Positions 62,833 through 64,000 of a stretch of 64,000 bases of DNA are shown in pieces. Below the pieces are notes generated by a model. The model ran no database searches, had not been told where the DNA came from, and saw nothing but the letters and a program-made list of their open reading frames with translations. A program made the translations under genes and the position numbers. Each line of letters starts with the position of its first letter. The first letter of the stretch is position 1. Where the stretch lies: assembly GCF_009177065.1 (NCBI RefSeq), contig NZ_WEZF01000012.1:62001-126000 (forward strand), written 5' to 3'. Source of the DNA: Tautonia marina (GTDB lineage Bacteria > Planctomycetota > Planctomycetia > Isosphaerales > Isosphaeraceae).

Positions 62833-64000
62833 TCAGTCGAACATCTCGGCCTCGCGGTCGCCTCGGGAGAGGAGGTAGGCGAGGAGGTCGAGGATCTCAT
62901 CCTCCTCAAGGGTGTTGAGCAAGCCCTCGGGCATCATGGAGACGGGCGAGGGCTGCATCTCCTCGATCCGGGAGCGGGCAACGCCTTCGAGGGCGTTGGG
63001 TTCGAGCATGTTGGTCATGATCATCAGGTTGTCGGCGTTGAGGTTGACGATCCGGCCGGTGACAACCCGGCCGTCGTCGGTGGCGATCATGACGGCGGAG
63101 TACTGGTCGCTGACCTCCTTGCTTGGGACGAGGATCGACTCAAGCAGGTCGCGGGGGCTGAAGCGGCCGGCGATGCCGGTCAGGTCGGGGCCGACGGCCC
63201 CCCCTTCCCCGGCGTATCGGTGGCAGGAGAAGCAAGAGGTTTCGGCAAAGAGGCGACGACCACGGTCATAGTCGCGTCCTCCGCCGAGACCGTCCTCGAT
63301 CAGGCCGGTCAGTTCCTCAAGCGTCCATTCCTTAACGAACGGGCGCTGGACGGCCGCAATCTCGGCCGGTTCGGGCTGGGCCTCGATGATGGGCTGGAGC
63401 GCGACCCGCTCGTCCTCGGTGAGGGCCTCGACCGCCTCGTTTTTGATGTTGCGGACGAAGTTGGCGAAGCTCGAACCGCCTCGGTAGTTCGCGGCCTTGA
63501 GGAACCAGCGGAAGTAGCGCTCGCGAAGCTCGGGAGTCCAGCCGGGCTGGAGCTTGCGGAGCATCATGGCGTAGTCGATCTGTTCTTCCTGCGTCGGAGC
63601 CGCTTCGAGCAAGGCAACGGTCTTGGCCGCAGCGGTCGGTGACTGGAGATAGACGAGCAATCGGCCAAGGTCGGTATTCAGCTCGACGCCGGAACTGGGG
63701 TAGACGGCATCGAAGCGGGCGATGAGCTCGGCTCGGGTCCGGTCGTCGGGCGGTCCCATGCGGTTGAAGAAGACCGAGTAGACGCGGAGCAGATCGAGCT
63801 TCTCGGTGTAGCTGAGTTCGTCCCAGGACTGGGCCACACGGTCGAGGGCGTTCTGAATCCGCTGCTTCAAGAGCATATCGACCGGAGGATCGGTCGGGCG
63901 CCGGTGGAAGGGATCAGGAGCGGAGACCCGGACGAGGGCGAGCAGGGCATTCGTCGCGGCTCGGGGGTTTTCTTCGGCCAGGGCACGCTCGGACCAGGCG
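62833..64000 (-). CDS. Planctomycete cytochrome c domain protein, C-terminal part (runs off window)
   Basis: The frame is open from the window end (AWSERALAEENPRAATNALL) to the stop at 62833, so about 389 C-terminal residues are seen; the ATG at 63876 is internal. An alpha-helical, HEAT-like region (LLRVYSVFFNRMGPPDDRTR, ALLEAAPTQEEQIDYAMML) precedes a c-type cytochrome domain with the heme motif CFSCH in ETSCFSCHRYAG and the following GPDLTGIAGRFSPRDLLE and SPVSMMPEGLLNTL, where Met is the probable axial ligand. This is the PVC-type heme-binding end of large planctomycete membrane-bound dehydrogenase-like proteins. It is exported, with electron-transfer function inferred; the N-terminal dehydrogenase or propeller part is outside the window. 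Confidence 0.85.
   Translation of the reverse strand, partial: AWSERALAEENPRAATNALLALVRVSAPDPFHRRPTDPPVDMLLKQRIQNALDRVAQSWDELSYTEKLDLLRVYSVFFNRMGPPDDRTRAELIARFDAVYPSSGVELNTDLGRLLVYLQSPTAAAKTVALLEAAPTQEEQIDYAMMLRKLQPGWTPELRERYFRWFLKAANYRGGSSFANFVRNIKNEAVEALTEDERVALQPIIEAQPEPAEIAAVQRPFVKEWTLEELTGLIEDGLGGGRDYDRGRRLFAETSCFSCHRYAGEGGAVGPDLTGIAGRFSPRDLLESILVPSKEVSDQYSAVMIATDDGRVVTGRIVNLNADNLMIMTNMLEPNALEGVARSRIEEMQPSPVSMMPEGLLNTLEEDEILDLLAYLLSRGDREAEMFD

Overview
The window looks like a chromosomal segment of a GC-rich planctomycete, most likely from the Isosphaeraceae or a close relative (inference). The signs are families typical of that phylum (DUF1080 3-keto-disaccharide hydrolase-like proteins, a DUF1571 protein, a cytochrome c protein of the planctomycete CxxCH type), several Tat-dependent secreted proteins, an outer-membrane/lipid A gene set, and short non-coding gaps with many genes on either strand. 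I see no rRNA, tRNA, CRISPR array, integrase, transposase or phage gene; this reads as core chromosome with some accessory secreted enzymes.

Layout. 1-3465 (+): the 3' end of a DUF4914-like protein, then a NupC-type nucleoside transporter followed directly by purine nucleoside phosphorylase (a nucleoside salvage pair). 3552-10546 (-): a glycolate oxidase operon glcD - unknown gene - sensor histidine kinase - glcE - glcF, unusual for the two extra genes inside it. 10861-16055: a short RecQ helicase, a secreted alkaline-phosphatase-superfamily protein coupled to a membrane protein, and GluQRS. 16216-17338: prfB (RF2) with the autoregulatory +1 frameshift. 17475-27303: an unknown protein, then mainly secreted or degradative proteins (DUF1080 protein, tandem alpha/beta hydrolase, glutaminyl cyclase, HbpS/GlcG-like protein, a three-part toroid-DUF1080-esterase fusion), a RimI-like acetyltransferase and a DUF1571 protein. 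27687-36729: MBL hydrolase, DUF2071 protein, metallophosphoesterase, CsrA, a sugar isomerase-like protein, a GH15-like glucoamylase, and a PpiD/SurA-like chaperone.

37245-45651 is housekeeping: topA, acpS, pcrA/uvrD, pdxJ, dapA and an ArsR-type regulator. 45924-50345 is an outer-membrane/lipid A block: OmpH/Skp, an LpxC-FabZ fusion, LpxA and a Gfo/Idh/MocA oxidoreductase. 50502-57065 holds a small protein, alanine dehydrogenase, an acidic small protein coupled to mtnA, a membrane-anchored glycerophosphodiester phosphodiesterase and a multi-pass GT39-like protein. 57217-60315 (-) is a sulfate assimilation cluster: cysH (Fe-S type APS reductase), an Rrf2/CymR-like regulator, and a sat-cysC fusion that appears to lack a normal start codon. 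glyA (-) follows, with a large upstream non-coding region; the last gene is the C-terminal part of a planctomycete cytochrome c protein that runs off the window.

The most unusual signal is non-coding: ten perfect copies of GGTGCGC upstream of glyA, spaced by strictly alternating 11 and 12 bases (62054-62083 and 62291-62389), with the phase kept across two decayed slots. It matches no element I know. Other points of note are the putative non-AUG start of sat-cysC, a near-consensus promoter carrying a dyad in front of cysH, a palindrome upstream of glyA, the kinase-containing glycolate oxidase operon, and the prfB frameshift site without the usual Shine-Dalgarno-like stimulator.
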